A stretch of 41,634 bases of DNA from assembly GCF_022048975.1 (NCBI RefSeq), contig NZ_JAKMHX010000007.1, positions 1 through 41,634 of the forward strand. The letters are read 5' to 3'. Positions 7,613 through 15,189 of this stretch are shown here, in pieces. A program made the translations under genes and the position numbers. Source of the stretch: Sporosarcina cyprini (GTDB lineage Bacteria > Bacillota > Bacilli > Bacillales_A > Planococcaceae). The first letter of the stretch is position 1; the number at the start of each line of letters is the position of its first letter. The notes below the pieces were generated by a model. It did no database searches and was not told the DNA's origin. It was given only the letters and a program-made list of their open reading frames with translations.

Positions 7613-8656
7613 ATGATGGATCATATGAATTGGGGAAGCGAATACTTAGAACAGATATTCAGAAATATACAGGATGGAATCATCATTATGGATGATCGCC
7701 GGCAAATCCTCATGATGAATCCTTCGGCAAAGCGATTAACGGGCTGGGATCTGACGGACTCTGTTCCGTTCTGCTCTTTTTGCGAGCATCGCACAACGGG
7801 CCATGGGGAAAATCGATGCTATTTAATTGAGAATAATGAAGTCCCGTACTTCCTTTCTAAAATGCCGACGTATCACGGAAAGAAAATTGATGTGGAAATG
7901 AGTACAGCCCTCATCTACACAGATCCCAAGAACGACCGAAAGGAATATTTGCTTGTGTTGCGGGACCAAACGCTGCAATTGAAAGAGGAGGAAGCCCGCT
8001 TCTCCAAAATGATGATTAAGAAATTAATTGAAGCGAAGGAATCGGAGCATAAGCGGCTCGCTCAGGAATTGCATGATGGGGTAGGGCAATCCCTCTACTC
8101 CATCTCTGTTGCTCTGCAAGCGATCGAGTCCTATGTCAATAATCCGAAGCTCAATACGTATATAGAGGAAGTCCGGATGGAATTGCAGAAGGTCATGAAC
8201 GACATTAAGATGTATTCCTATCAATTAAGGCCGCATAGCATCGATCAGCTGGGCATTGGGCCGACACTGAAGACGCTCATTGATTCGGTTCAGAAGCTTC
8301 ATCCTGAACTCGACATCCAGTTTGAGACAAACTTCACAGATCGTTGCCATCCATCTGTTGAAATTAACCTGTACCGTGTGGTGCAAGAAGCATTGCATAA
8401 CGTCATCAAGTACGCGTCAGCCAGCCATGTCATCGTTCATTTGGACAGACTGGATGACAACCTCGCCTTGTACATTCAAGATGATGGGATCGGTTTTGAC
8501 ATGGAATCGATTAAAAAAGAAGGCCTTGGTTTGAAACATATGCAGGAGCGGATCGATCAATTAGATGGCATTTACTCCATCCATTCAGCCCCAGGCGAAG
8601 GGACACGCATCGATATTCAAATTCCGAAATGGAAGGAGGGATACCTCTATGATTAA
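7613..8656 (+). CDS. nreB: NreB-like sensor histidine kinase with PAS and three-cysteine cluster motif
   Basis: This 347-residue soluble kinase has no membrane segment. It has a PAS domain (about 10-120), a HisKA_3 dimerisation domain with His154 in ELHDGVGQS, and a HATPase domain ending with QDDGIGFD and GLGLKHMQER. The PAS domain contains C54-x2-C57-x11-C69, the spacing of the oxygen-labile [4Fe-4S] site of staphylococcal NreB (C-x2-C-x11-C-x2-C), but the fourth position is Ile72. It may therefore bind a cluster with another ligand, bind a 3Fe cluster, or sense something else such as sulfide or persulfide. It overlaps the response regulator by 8 nt. Confidence 0.85.
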   Translation: MMDHMNWGSEYLEQIFRNIQDGIIIMDDRRQILMMNPSAKRLTGWDLTDSVPFCSFCEHRTTGHGENRCYLIENNEVPYFLSKMPTYHGKKIDVEMSTALIYTDPKNDRKEYLLVLRDQTLQLKEEEARFSKMMIKKLIEAKESEHKRLAQELHDGVGQSLYSISVALQAIESYVNNPKLNTYIEEVRMELQKVMNDIKMYSYQLRPHSIDQLGIGPTLKTLIDSVQKLHPELDIQFETNFTDRCHPSVEINLYRVVQEALHNVIKYASASHVIVHLDRLDDNLALYIQDDGIGFDMESIKKEGLGLKHMQERIDQLDGIYSIHSAPGEGTRIDIQIPKWKEGYLYD

Positions 8657-9281
8657 AGTGCTCGTCGTAGATGATCATGTGCTCATCCGGAAAGGAATCA
8701 TCCTGCTGCTTGAAAACTACCGGGACATTCAAGTTGTCGGCGAAGCAGGTGATGGCGAGGAAGCGATCCAATTGGCTGTCCAGACACAACCGGATGTAGT
8801 GCTCATGGACATCTCCATCCCCAATGGACTGGATGGATTCACTGCCACGCAGGAAATCATGAAGCAGGTCAGCCACGTTAAAATTATTCTGCTGACGATG
8901 CACAACGAAATCGTCTATATCCAAAAAGGGATAGAAGTGAATGCGCATGGCTATCTGCTTAAAAACAGCCAAGGAAACGAGCTCTATGACGCCATCAAGT
9001 CAGTCCATAATGGCAAACGGTATTACAGTGTCGGCTTGCCGGAGGAGCAGCTGGAGAAGCTCTTTAAACAGAAGGGTAAGGAAAAAGGGGAGCTCTTAAC
9101 TGTCAGGGAGCAGGAAATTGTCCGGTTGACCATCCTTGGATTTACGAATGTCCAAATCGGCAAAAAGCTTTTCATCAGCAGTAAAACAGTCGAAAATCAT
9201 AAGGCGAACATCATGCAGAAACTGGAGCTGAAAGATAAGTCGGAGCTAATTCAATACGGGCTCGCAAATAAATACGTCTAA
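8649..9281 (+). CDS. nreC: NreC-like response regulator (NarL/FixJ family)
   Basis: The product has 210 residues, with a receiver domain (Asp54 in LMDISIP, acidic pair VVDDH, Lys in LLKNS) and a C-terminal LuxR-type helix-turn-helix (LTVREQEIVRLTILGFTN, then KTVENHKANIMQKL). The ATG at 8649 is 8 nt downstream of AAGGAGGGA; a longer in-frame reading from 8565 would lie within the kinase gene. Cognate partner of the kinase upstream. Candidate targets are the palindromic boxes at 3776-3795 and 9348-9367. A terminator follows. Confidence 0.88.
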   Translation: MIKVLVVDDHVLIRKGIILLLENYRDIQVVGEAGDGEEAIQLAVQTQPDVVLMDISIPNGLDGFTATQEIMKQVSHVKIILLTMHNEIVYIQKGIEVNAHGYLLKNSQGNELYDAIKSVHNGKRYYSVGLPEEQLEKLFKQKGKEKGELLTVREQEIVRLTILGFTNVQIGKKLFISSKTVENHKANIMQKLELKDKSELIQYGLANKYV

Positions 9282-9288
9282 CGACAAG

Positions 9289-9331
9289 AACCAACCATTC
9301 CTCGCAGAGGAAGACGGTTGGTTTTTCTTTT
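9289..9331 (+). terminator. Rho-independent terminator after response regulator
   Basis: AACCAACC (9289-9296) pairs with GGTTGGTT (9316-9323), with an inner stem TTCCTC/GAGGAA. A T-rich tail follows to 9331. Confidence 0.88.
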
Positions 9332-9347
9332 GCCCGGCTACCGTTTC

Positions 9348-9394
9348 TTTAGTGGAAAACCCCTATATGGGGCAGTCCATACCCGTTCTATACT
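9348..9394 (+). promoter_or_regulatory. tauE-cyd promoter with G/C-tract palindromic operator
   Basis: The box TTTAGTGGAAAACCCCTATA at 9348-9367 matches the sqr box at 18 of 20 positions. Its -10 TATACT is at 9389-9394. The box covers the place where a -35 would lie and no TTGACA is seen, consistent with an activator. The distance from CCCC to the -10 is 29 nt in both promoters. A second nearby palindrome, CCCC-TATAT-GGGG (9360-9372), is unique to this copy. Confidence 0.65.
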
Positions 9395-9438
9395 AAGGAT
9401 ATAGATAGAAAGTTAGAACTGGTAAGGAGCTGAAAGCC

Positions 9439-10215
9439 ATGGATTTCACATTTTTCATTGTCATTTTCTTGATCGGATTCATCGGTTCGTTTGTATCGGG
9501 CATGCTCGGGATCGGCGGATCGATCATTAAATACCCTATGCTGCTGTATATTCCGCCGTTGTTCGGATTGGCCGCCTTCTCGGCCCATGAGGTGTCCGGG
9601 ATTAGTGCGGTTCAAGTATTCTTTGCATCCATTGCGGGTGTGTGGGCCTATCGAAAAGGCGGTTATTTGAATAAATCCTTGATCGTCTATATGGGGGGCT
9701 CCATTTTACTCGGGTCACTTGTCGGCAGCTATGGCTCCCAATTTCTCTCGGAAAGCGGCGTTAATATCGTCTACGGTATTCTCGCTTTGATTGCCGCGGT
9801 CATGATGTTCGTGCCGAAAAAGAAGATTGATGATATTCCGATGGATCAGGTGACGTTCAATAAAACACTGGCCGCGGTCTTAGCATTCATTGTCGGGATC
9901 GGTTCTGGCATTGTCGGAGCGGCTGGAGGATTCCTGCTTGTCCCAATCATGCTCGTTGTCCTCGGCATCCCGACACGGATGACCATTGCGACTAGCCTTG
10001 CGATCACCTTCATATCCTCCATCGGCGCGACCGCAGGAAAGCTGGCTACCGGCCAAGTCGATTATCTTCCTGCCGTTATTATGATTGTCGCGAGTCTTCT
10101 CGCAGCCCCGCTAGGAGCGAAAGCAGGCGGAAAGGTGAACACAAAGGTCCTGCAAGGCATTCTGGCTGTGTTAATCTTGGCGACTGCGGTCAAAATCTGG
10201 CTTGATATTTTGTAA
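9439..10215 (+). CDS. TauE/SafE family sulfite/organosulfonate exporter
   Basis: This 258-residue protein has about eight membrane helices in two related halves. The repeated glycine-rich motifs [14 protein letters not shown] and [13 protein letters not shown] are typical of TauE/SafE permeases, which export sulfite, sulfoacetate or related anions. AAGGAG precedes the ATG. Placement behind the sqr-like promoter box suggests removal of sulfite or thiosulfate produced by CstB. Direction and substrate are inferred. It is probably co-transcribed with the small gene and the cytochrome bd genes that follow at short spacing. Confidence 0.88.
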   Translation: MDFTFFIVIFLIGFIGSFVSGMLGIGGSIIKYPMLLYIPPLFGLAAFSAHEVSGISAVQVFFASIAGVWAYRKGGYLNKSLIVYMGGSILLGSLVGSYGSQFLSESGVNIVYGILALIAAVMMFVPKKKIDDIPMDQVTFNKTLAAVLAFIVGIGSGIVGAAGGFLLVPIMLVVLGIPTRMTIATSLAITFISSIGATAGKLATGQVDYLPAVIMIVASLLAAPLGAKAGGKVNTKVLQGILAVLILATAVKIWLDIL

Positions 10216-10234
10216 GTCCGGGAGGGGAATCACC

Positions 10235-10330
10235 ATGTATCGAAAACAGGAAAGACGGCTCATGATTCTCAGCTTTACGGTTGCCGTCATAATGCTGGTA
10301 TCTATCATCGGCAGGATATTTGGAAGCTAA
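10235..10330 (+). CDS. 31-residue single-span membrane protein upstream of cydA
   Basis: GGGAGGGG lies just before the ATG, and the frame encodes a basic start (MYRKQERR), one hydrophobic helix of about 18 residues and a short tail (GRIFGS). It ends 15 nt before cydA. Its size and context fit miniature subunits of bd oxidases, but its sequence is not obviously CydX or CydS. It could instead accompany TauE. The ribosome site and coding-like composition make me think it is real. Confidence 0.6.
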   Translation: MYRKQERRLMILSFTVAVIMLVSIIGRIFGS

Positions 10331-10345
10331 GGAGATGAAGGAAAG

Positions 10346-11692
10346 ATGGTCAACGATTCTGCTGTATTCTGGAGTCGGGTATTAACCGAATTAACATTAT
10401 CTTTTCATATCCTCTACGCAACAATAGGCGTCGGGGTGCCCCTGATGATCATGATCGCCCAATGGGTCGGCTTTAAAAAGAATGATGAACATTATATTTT
10501 ATTAGCACGGCGCTGGGCTCGCGGATTTGTGATCACGGTAGCGGTCGGGGTCGTTACGGGAACAGCGATCGGCTTGCAGCTGTCCTTGCTCTGGCCGAAT
10601 TTCATGGAATTGGCGGGACAAGTGATCGCTTTGCCATTGTTCATGGAAACGTTCGCGTTTTTCTTTGAAGCGATTTTCCTGGGCATCTATTTGTACACAT
10701 GGGATCGCTTTAAGAATCAGAAACGCCATATGCTGTTGCTGGTGCCTGTCGCGATTGGAGCGTCCATGTCGGCCGTGTTCATTACCATTGTCAATGCATT
10801 CATGAATGCACCGCAAGGCTTTGATGTGGTCAATGGAGAGCTTGTTAATATTCAGCCGTTCCTTGCCATGCTGAATCCTGCGATGCCAACGAAAGTAGCG
10901 CATGTCCTCGTTACTGCATACATGACATCCGCTTTTGCTTTGGCTTCTATCGCAGCGTACCGGATGCTTCGTGGTTCAAAGCATGTGTACCATAAAAAAG
11001 CGCTTCATATGCTGATGAAGCTAGGGCTTATCTTTGCGGTTGCTGCCGCAGTCGTAGGTGATTTCTCCGGTAAATATCTTGCGGAGTACCAACCGGAAAA
11101 ACTCGCAGCTGCAGAGTGGCATTTTGAAACAGAGAAAGGTGCGCCGCTCATTTTGTTCGGTATGACAGATGGGGAAGAAGTGAAGTATGCATTTAAAATC
11201 CCATATGCACTGAGCATCTTGGCACATAATAATCCAACAGCTGAAGTGATTGGACTCGACCAATTCCCTGCGGATGAAGTGCCCCCTCTTTATATTCATT
11301 ATCTGTTTGATCTGATGGTAATGATCGGCATGTTCCTGCTGTTCGTTGCGCTCGTCTATCTCGTCGGAAAATGGCGGGGCTGGAAATGGATTTCGAGCAA
11401 ATGGTTTACAAGAACGATCATTGCAGGCGGCCCGCTCGCATTGCTCGCCATTGAGGCCGGCTGGTGGCTCGCGGAAGTTGGAAGACAGCCTTGGATTTTA
11501 CGCGGCTATATGAAAACAGCGGAAGGGGCAACAACAAGCGGAGGTGTAGACTTGATGCTCATTGCTTTCGCGGCATTGTACCTCGTCTTGGCGATTGGCA
11601 GTATTGTCGTGCTCATCCGGATGTTCCGCCATAACCCGATTGAACGGGAAATTGCAGAACGACATGTGACAGAAGAAGGTGGACGATCATGA
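10346..11692 (+). CDS. cydA: Cytochrome bd menaquinol oxidase subunit I
   Basis: This 448-residue subunit has nine or so membrane helices and resembles the short-Q-loop Bacillus/Geobacillus CydA (YthA group). Expected haem and proton-path residues are visible: His21 (LSFHILY), Glu101 and Glu108 (FMETFAFFFEA), His186 (VAHVLV) and the GRQPW motif. The Q-loop region contains QPEKLAAAE, matching the Lys and Glu quinol-site residues. bd oxidases are relatively insensitive to sulfide, which suits the surrounding sulfide-oxidising genes. It overlaps cydB by 4 nt (ATGA). Confidence 0.95.
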   Translation: MVNDSAVFWSRVLTELTLSFHILYATIGVGVPLMIMIAQWVGFKKNDEHYILLARRWARGFVITVAVGVVTGTAIGLQLSLLWPNFMELAGQVIALPLFMETFAFFFEAIFLGIYLYTWDRFKNQKRHMLLLVPVAIGASMSAVFITIVNAFMNAPQGFDVVNGELVNIQPFLAMLNPAMPTKVAHVLVTAYMTSAFALASIAAYRMLRGSKHVYHKKALHMLMKLGLIFAVAAAVVGDFSGKYLAEYQPEKLAAAEWHFETEKGAPLILFGMTDGEEVKYAFKIPYALSILAHNNPTAEVIGLDQFPADEVPPLYIHYLFDLMVMIGMFLLFVALVYLVGKWRGWKWISSKWFTRTIIAGGPLALLAIEAGWWLAEVGRQPWILRGYMKTAEGATTSGGVDLMLIAFAALYLVLAIGSIVVLIRMFRHNPIEREIAERHVTEEGGRS

Positions 11693-12720
11693 CATTAGAG
11701 ATATTGGGTATTACGGTGTTGTGGCTATTCTTATTCGGCTATGTCATCGTCGCTTCAATCGATTTTGGAGCTGGCTTCTTCAATGCGTACAGCTTGTTGA
11801 CAGGGAAGAATCATATTTTGACTAATGTCATCAAGCGGTACCTTTCCCCTGTGTGGGAAATTACCAATGTGTTTCTGGTGTTCTTCTTTGTCGGAGTCGT
11901 CGGTTTCTTTCCGAAAACAGCGTTTTATTACGGTACTGTGCTGCTCATTCCGGTAAGCGTTTCGTTGATCCTCTTGTCGATCAGAGGCAGCTACTATGCC
12001 TTTGAATCATACGGCTCGAAAAAGGGATATCACAAAGGATATGCTCTTGCGTATGGCATCGCCGGTTTATTGATTCCCGCCTCCTTGTCGGTTGTCTTCA
12101 CTATTTCAGAAGGCGGTTTCGTCTCCTTGATCGAAGGACAGCCAGTATTGGATTATGACGCATTGTTCAAGAGTCCGCTCACTTGGGCGATTGTCGTTTT
12201 GAGCGTCATGGCGGTCCTCTATATTTCCGCTGTGTTTCTAACTTGGTATGCAAGGAAAGCGAACGATTCCCGGGCATCCGACCTCATGCGGAAATACGCC
12301 TTGATCTGGGCGGGTCCTCTCATGATCAGCGCAGTGGGGATCATCGTGGAATTAAAGCGAAACACAACGCAGCACTACGAACGGATGGTAGATGTTTGGT
12401 GGCTGTTTGCCATTTCGGCAGGGCTTTTCCTCGTCACGGTATTGCTTTTATGGATGAAACGTAAATATGGGCTCGCGGTCTGGCTGCTTATTTTGCAATT
12501 TGCATTGGCGTTCTTTGCCTATGGTATTTCACACTATCCATATTTGCTGTATCCGCATTTGACCATCTACGACAGCTTTACAAACGAGGCAATGGCCATT
12601 TCGCTCGTCGTGGCCTTCATTGCAGGCCTTTGCTTATTAGTTCCATCCCTCTATCTTGTCATGAAGCTGTTCTTGTTTGACAAGGAGTATGTAGCAGGGA
12701 AGCAGGATGAACATGTGTGA
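11689..12720 (+). CDS. cydB: Cytochrome bd menaquinol oxidase subunit II
   Basis: This 343-residue membrane protein matches CydB/YthB, with about eight or nine helices. The N-terminal helix has VIVASIDFGAGFF, typical of CydB, and the conserved aromatic Trp-Glu-Ile-Thr-Asn segment follows near residue 55. It forms the heterodimer with CydA. Its start overlaps the cydA stop. The next start codon, that of a CydS-like peptide, is 12 nt after its stop. Confidence 0.93.
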   Translation: MTLEILGITVLWLFLFGYVIVASIDFGAGFFNAYSLLTGKNHILTNVIKRYLSPVWEITNVFLVFFFVGVVGFFPKTAFYYGTVLLIPVSVSLILLSIRGSYYAFESYGSKKGYHKGYALAYGIAGLLIPASLSVVFTISEGGFVSLIEGQPVLDYDALFKSPLTWAIVVLSVMAVLYISAVFLTWYARKANDSRASDLMRKYALIWAGPLMISAVGIIVELKRNTTQHYERMVDVWWLFAISAGLFLVTVLLLWMKRKYGLAVWLLILQFALAFFAYGISHYPYLLYPHLTIYDSFTNEAMAISLVVAFIAGLCLLVPSLYLVMKLFLFDKEYVAGKQDEHV

Positions 12721-12732
12721 GGTGAAGCGGAT

Positions 12733-12831
12733 ATGAATCAATTCATTATTTTCTATGCACCGTTCATTGTAGTCGCACTATCGATTGCTGCTGCATTTTA
12801 CGTAGCACCGAAAAGCCGGGATAAATATTAA
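12733..12831 (+). CDS. cydS: CydS-like miniature subunit of cytochrome bd
   Basis: A 32-residue peptide with one membrane helix and a charged tail (KSRDKY). The N-terminal pattern FIIFYAPFIVVALSIAAAF strongly recalls the 33-residue CydS of Geobacillus thermodenitrificans (Met-Tyr-Ala-Pro then Val-Val-Val-Ala-Leu-Ser, from memory). In that oxidase CydS packs against CydA near haem b558. The weak ribosome site GAGGTG suggests coupling to cydB. A strong terminator follows. Confidence 0.82.
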   Translation: MNQFIIFYAPFIVVALSIAAAFYVAPKSRDKY

Positions 12832-12834
12832 AGA

Positions 12835-12882
12835 AAAAGGAAGAGGGAGAAGCGGAAATCTTGCTCCCTCTTCCTTTTATTC
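12835..12882. terminator. Bidirectional terminator between cydS and the APH-fold gene
   Basis: A perfect 15-bp stem (12835-12849 with 12864-12878) rich in AAGGAAGAGGGAG is flanked by A and T runs on both sides. It can end the cyd operon on the plus strand and the convergent gene on the minus strand, whose stop codon lies in the distal arm. Confidence 0.88.
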
Positions 12883-13782
12883 ATACCACTTAGGTTTTAA
12901 TCTGCTAAAGTAATCATGATCTTCTAAATACAAATAAACTTTATCTAACATCTCATTCATCTGGTCTGGAATTGTTTTTGTAGTCCATACAACAGTTGAG
13001 AAAACGCACATCGCTAAGTAAAGTGCATACAGCATCCAGAAATCTTCATCTGGTTCTTTATTGTCAAAATAACCTCTGATTTGTCCTATCGAAAAGGGAA
13101 TGCTAACTCCTCGGCTGAAAATACCTATCTTAAGAAATTCATGAATAGGATCTCCCCAATCATAGCTGCCAAAGTCTATAGTTCCAGCGAATTTTTTATT
13201 AGTCACAATGATATTTCCAAGGTGAAAATCATCATGTTGAAATAAGTTCGGGCGTTGTTTCATGAGATGGATATTCTCATCAATAAAACTCATTATTTTT
13301 TTATCGTGATTTACCTTAACCTGACCAGCTAAGTAAGCATCTATATATTTTTTATGCTTTTCAGCTTTTCTTGCATACCATGAGGAAATATGACTTGGGG
13401 CAGTTAATTGGTGCATTTTTCTTAATTCTTTTCCCGCCTCAATACCAAGATTATATTGTTCTTGTTCTGAGTATTTTAGGATTTCATCCTCCGCATCCTT
13501 CCCCTCTAAGTATGAGGTGATCAAATATCCTCGATTACCTACCTCGCCTATCGAAATCGGTTTTGAACAAGTTACGTTATAATCCTGCATTCTTTCCAAA
13601 ATAGAGTACTCTTTTTTCTTTAATTCCAACACTTGTAAATCAAACATCCGAAGTAGTAGTTTATTTTTACCGTCTTGCATGTGTATTAGAAATTTTTCAT
13701 CTGAGGAAAAACCCTTTTTAATTTCAATAACCTCTTTACAATTAATTATTGTAGGAATCTGTTTTATTAATGTTTTATTCAC
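12877..13782 (-). CDS. Aminoglycoside phosphotransferase-fold kinase
   Basis: This protein of about 301 residues has the APH/choline-kinase fold. The catalytic loop reads QHDDFHLGNIIV (His-Asp with downstream Asn) and the metal site is GTIDFGSYDWGDP. The nucleotide-binding N-lobe is weakly conserved (KFLIHMQDGKNKLLLRM). I start it at the GTG at 13782 because GGTGAGG precedes it; an upstream ATG at 13803 has no site. Substrate is unknown: it could be an antibiotic, a sugar, or another small alcohol. Codon use looks more AT-rich than that of the cyd and sulfur genes, hinting at acquisition. It is transcribed toward the cyd operon. Confidence 0.8.
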   Translation of the reverse strand: MNKTLIKQIPTIINCKEVIEIKKGFSSDEKFLIHMQDGKNKLLLRMFDLQVLELKKKEYSILERMQDYNVTCSKPISIGEVGNRGYLITSYLEGKDAEDEILKYSEQEQYNLGIEAGKELRKMHQLTAPSHISSWYARKAEKHKKYIDAYLAGQVKVNHDKKIMSFIDENIHLMKQRPNLFQHDDFHLGNIIVTNKKFAGTIDFGSYDWGDPIHEFLKIGIFSRGVSIPFSIGQIRGYFDNKEPDEDFWMLYALYLAMCVFSTVVWTTKTIPDQMNEMLDKVYLYLEDHDYFSRLKPKWYE

Positions 13783-13862
13783 TCCCTCACCCCTGTTGTT
13801 CATTTATGAAATCAATTCAACGAATTCAAGCTCGTATATTTCTTGAAAGAACTTACTAGCAG

Positions 13863-14609
13863 TTAACCTTTCTTCACTTTAATCCGATACGCTAAACAAT
13901 CAGAAAGAGGTGCTACCGGATGATAGACCCACTCATCGTAATCCATCTTGCCGCCGGGGAAAATCCCCGTAATGTGCAGGCCAGCTTCACGGCAAAGGCT
14001 ACTGATCTCTTCAATTGTATAGCAACGCAACGATTGGGTGACAGGCTCATCGGGACTGTCAATAGACCACCACGTATCGAGCATGCGGCCGTTTTCATCA
14101 TCATACTCGTATCTTCGGCTGGCGCGATCCAAATTCATTTCCTGGCCGGCCGCCTTTTGCCAATGCGTCGGCTGATAGATATCGATTAATGCACAACCAT
14201 CCTCTTTGATCCAACTGGCCATTCGTTTCAGAAGGAAAAGCTGTTCCTCGTCACTGCCAACACCAAACCCATCGAAGTAGCCAACGACATCAAATCGTTC
14301 TTCAAAATCATATGTGTAAAAATCACCTTGGTGAATCGTAATGGTTTCAGGAGAGCGGCTTTTTGCGAATGCAACCAATTCCGGCACGAGCTCCAACGTT
14401 GTCATTTTCACACCCCGCCGGGAAAGCCCCCTTGCGAGGATGCCGCTGCCCGCTCCGATTTCGAGCATTGCATCAAACTGCCTTCCAACCTGCTCTTGCA
14501 CTTCGTCGACTTGTCGTTCAATATCTTCTTTCATTCGGTCTTCCATGCTGGAGTCAAGCCATTCAAACTGTTTTTGATAAAAGGGGAGTACCCATTTGTT
14601 TGTTGTCAT
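13863..14609 (-). CDS. Class I SAM-dependent methyltransferase
   Basis: About 248 residues with the Rossmann methyltransferase core: motif I LEIGAGSGILARGL, an acidic end to strand 2 (TTLELVPE), motif II-like HQGDFYTY and a post-core FDVVGYFDGFGVG. The C-terminal half contains a conserved-looking TWWSIDSPDEP stretch. AGGAGG lies 8 nt before the ATG at 14609 but only one base before the ATG at 14615, so the shorter start is favoured. The methyl acceptor is unknown. The downstream gene on the same strand is the APH-fold kinase, about 80 nt away. Confidence 0.82.
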   Translation of the reverse strand: MTTNKWVLPFYQKQFEWLDSSMEDRMKEDIERQVDEVQEQVGRQFDAMLEIGAGSGILARGLSRRGVKMTTLELVPELVAFAKSRSPETITIHQGDFYTYDFEERFDVVGYFDGFGVGSDEEQLFLLKRMASWIKEDGCALIDIYQPTHWQKAAGQEMNLDRASRRYEYDDENGRMLDTWWSIDSPDEPVTQSLRCYTIEEISSLCREAGLHITGIFPGGKMDYDEWVYHPVAPLSDCLAYRIKVKKG

Positions 14610-14737
14610 TTTCATTCCTCCTGTAAGTTGGTTCGAATTACAGAAGGTGCTTTATATTGCGGATGCCCATATGTGCTCGCTTATCTCAGATTAAGTTTAC
14701 CTTACTGCAGTGTACTAGTCATTCTAAATTATGGATG

Positions 14738-14746
14738 TGATAAAAT
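14738..14746 (+). promoter_or_regulatory. Possible extended -10 promoter
   Basis: TGATAAAAT is an extended -10 (TG-N-TAAAAT) in the context GGATGTGATAAAAT, about 70 nt before the small gene at 14816. A near-identical ATGTGATAGAAT lies at 15145-15156 before the next gene. No strong -35 is present. Confidence 0.35.
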
Positions 14747-14815
14747 AAGAGGAAATGGTTTGAACGTTACACAGAGTGGAGTTATTTGAAATCAGTAATG
14801 AATAGGTGGTTTTGT

Positions 14816-15019
14816 ATGAGTAAAAAAAGAATAGTGAAAAAAGAAGAAAGTGGATTTAGGAACTATGGAGAAGAGTTTGGGCAAGACGAAAATTTCTTCT
14901 TTATTGCAGGCTTAACAAAAGGAGGAGTTCCATATGGCATCACATGGGAAGAAGCCTTCGCCCAAGGTCTGGTAGATGACGAAGAGAAGAAAACATACGA
15001 AATACCTTTACCTTTTTGA
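14816..15019 (+). CDS. Small conserved-looking hypothetical protein, 67 residues
   Basis: The N-terminus is basic (MSKKRIVKKEE) and is followed by a compact aromatic and acidic region, with GLTKGGVPYGITWEEA as the most distinctive segment. There is no membrane helix or cysteine motif. AGGTGG lies 7 nt before the ATG at 14816; an upstream ATG at 14786 has no site. I do not recognise a function. Similar short Bacillaceae proteins with a Gly-Gly-x-Pro-Tyr-Gly-Ile-Thr-Trp-Glu motif exist, to my recollection, without assigned roles. Confidence 0.65.
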   Translation: MSKKRIVKKEESGFRNYGEEFGQDENFFFIAGLTKGGVPYGITWEEAFAQGLVDDEEKKTYEIPLPF

Positions 15020-15147
15020 ACATGGGATGTTTATTATGTTGATAGTTTATCCCAACTTTTTGTTTTGAAGTCAAAATAGGTATGGAACTAAGGGGAGATC
15101 TAATACTTCCTCTCGTTTTTTTAAGTAAGAAAATGAACATTTAGATG

Positions 15148-15156
15148 TGATAGAAT
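15148..15156 (+). promoter_or_regulatory. Possible extended -10 promoter of the phosphoesterase operon
   Basis: TGATAGAAT is an extended -10 about 34 nt before the TTG start at 15190, with a sequence context (ATGTGATAGAAT) almost the same as the element at 14735-14746. Confidence 0.4.
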
Positions 15157-15189
15157 TGTAGGTAAATAGAAAAAAGGGGAAAGACCATA

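Noticed and set aside
8511..8972. 153-residue open frame on the minus strand
   Set aside because: It is antisense across the kinase-regulator junction and has no domain.
10502..10903. 133-residue open frame antisense to cydA
   Set aside because: A shadow of a well-conserved gene; Arg/His/Gln-rich and without a start signal.
12877..14609. Antibiotic-resistance cassette (APH plus methyltransferase)
   Set aside because: The kinase matches only the general APH fold and the methyltransferase is a generic class I enzyme, not an rRNA methylase; no mobile element or resistance-specific motif is seen.
14328..14789. Cysteine-rich 153-residue open frame on the plus strand
   Set aside because: It is antisense to the methyltransferase and lacks a ribosome site; the cysteines come from reverse-complement codon bias.
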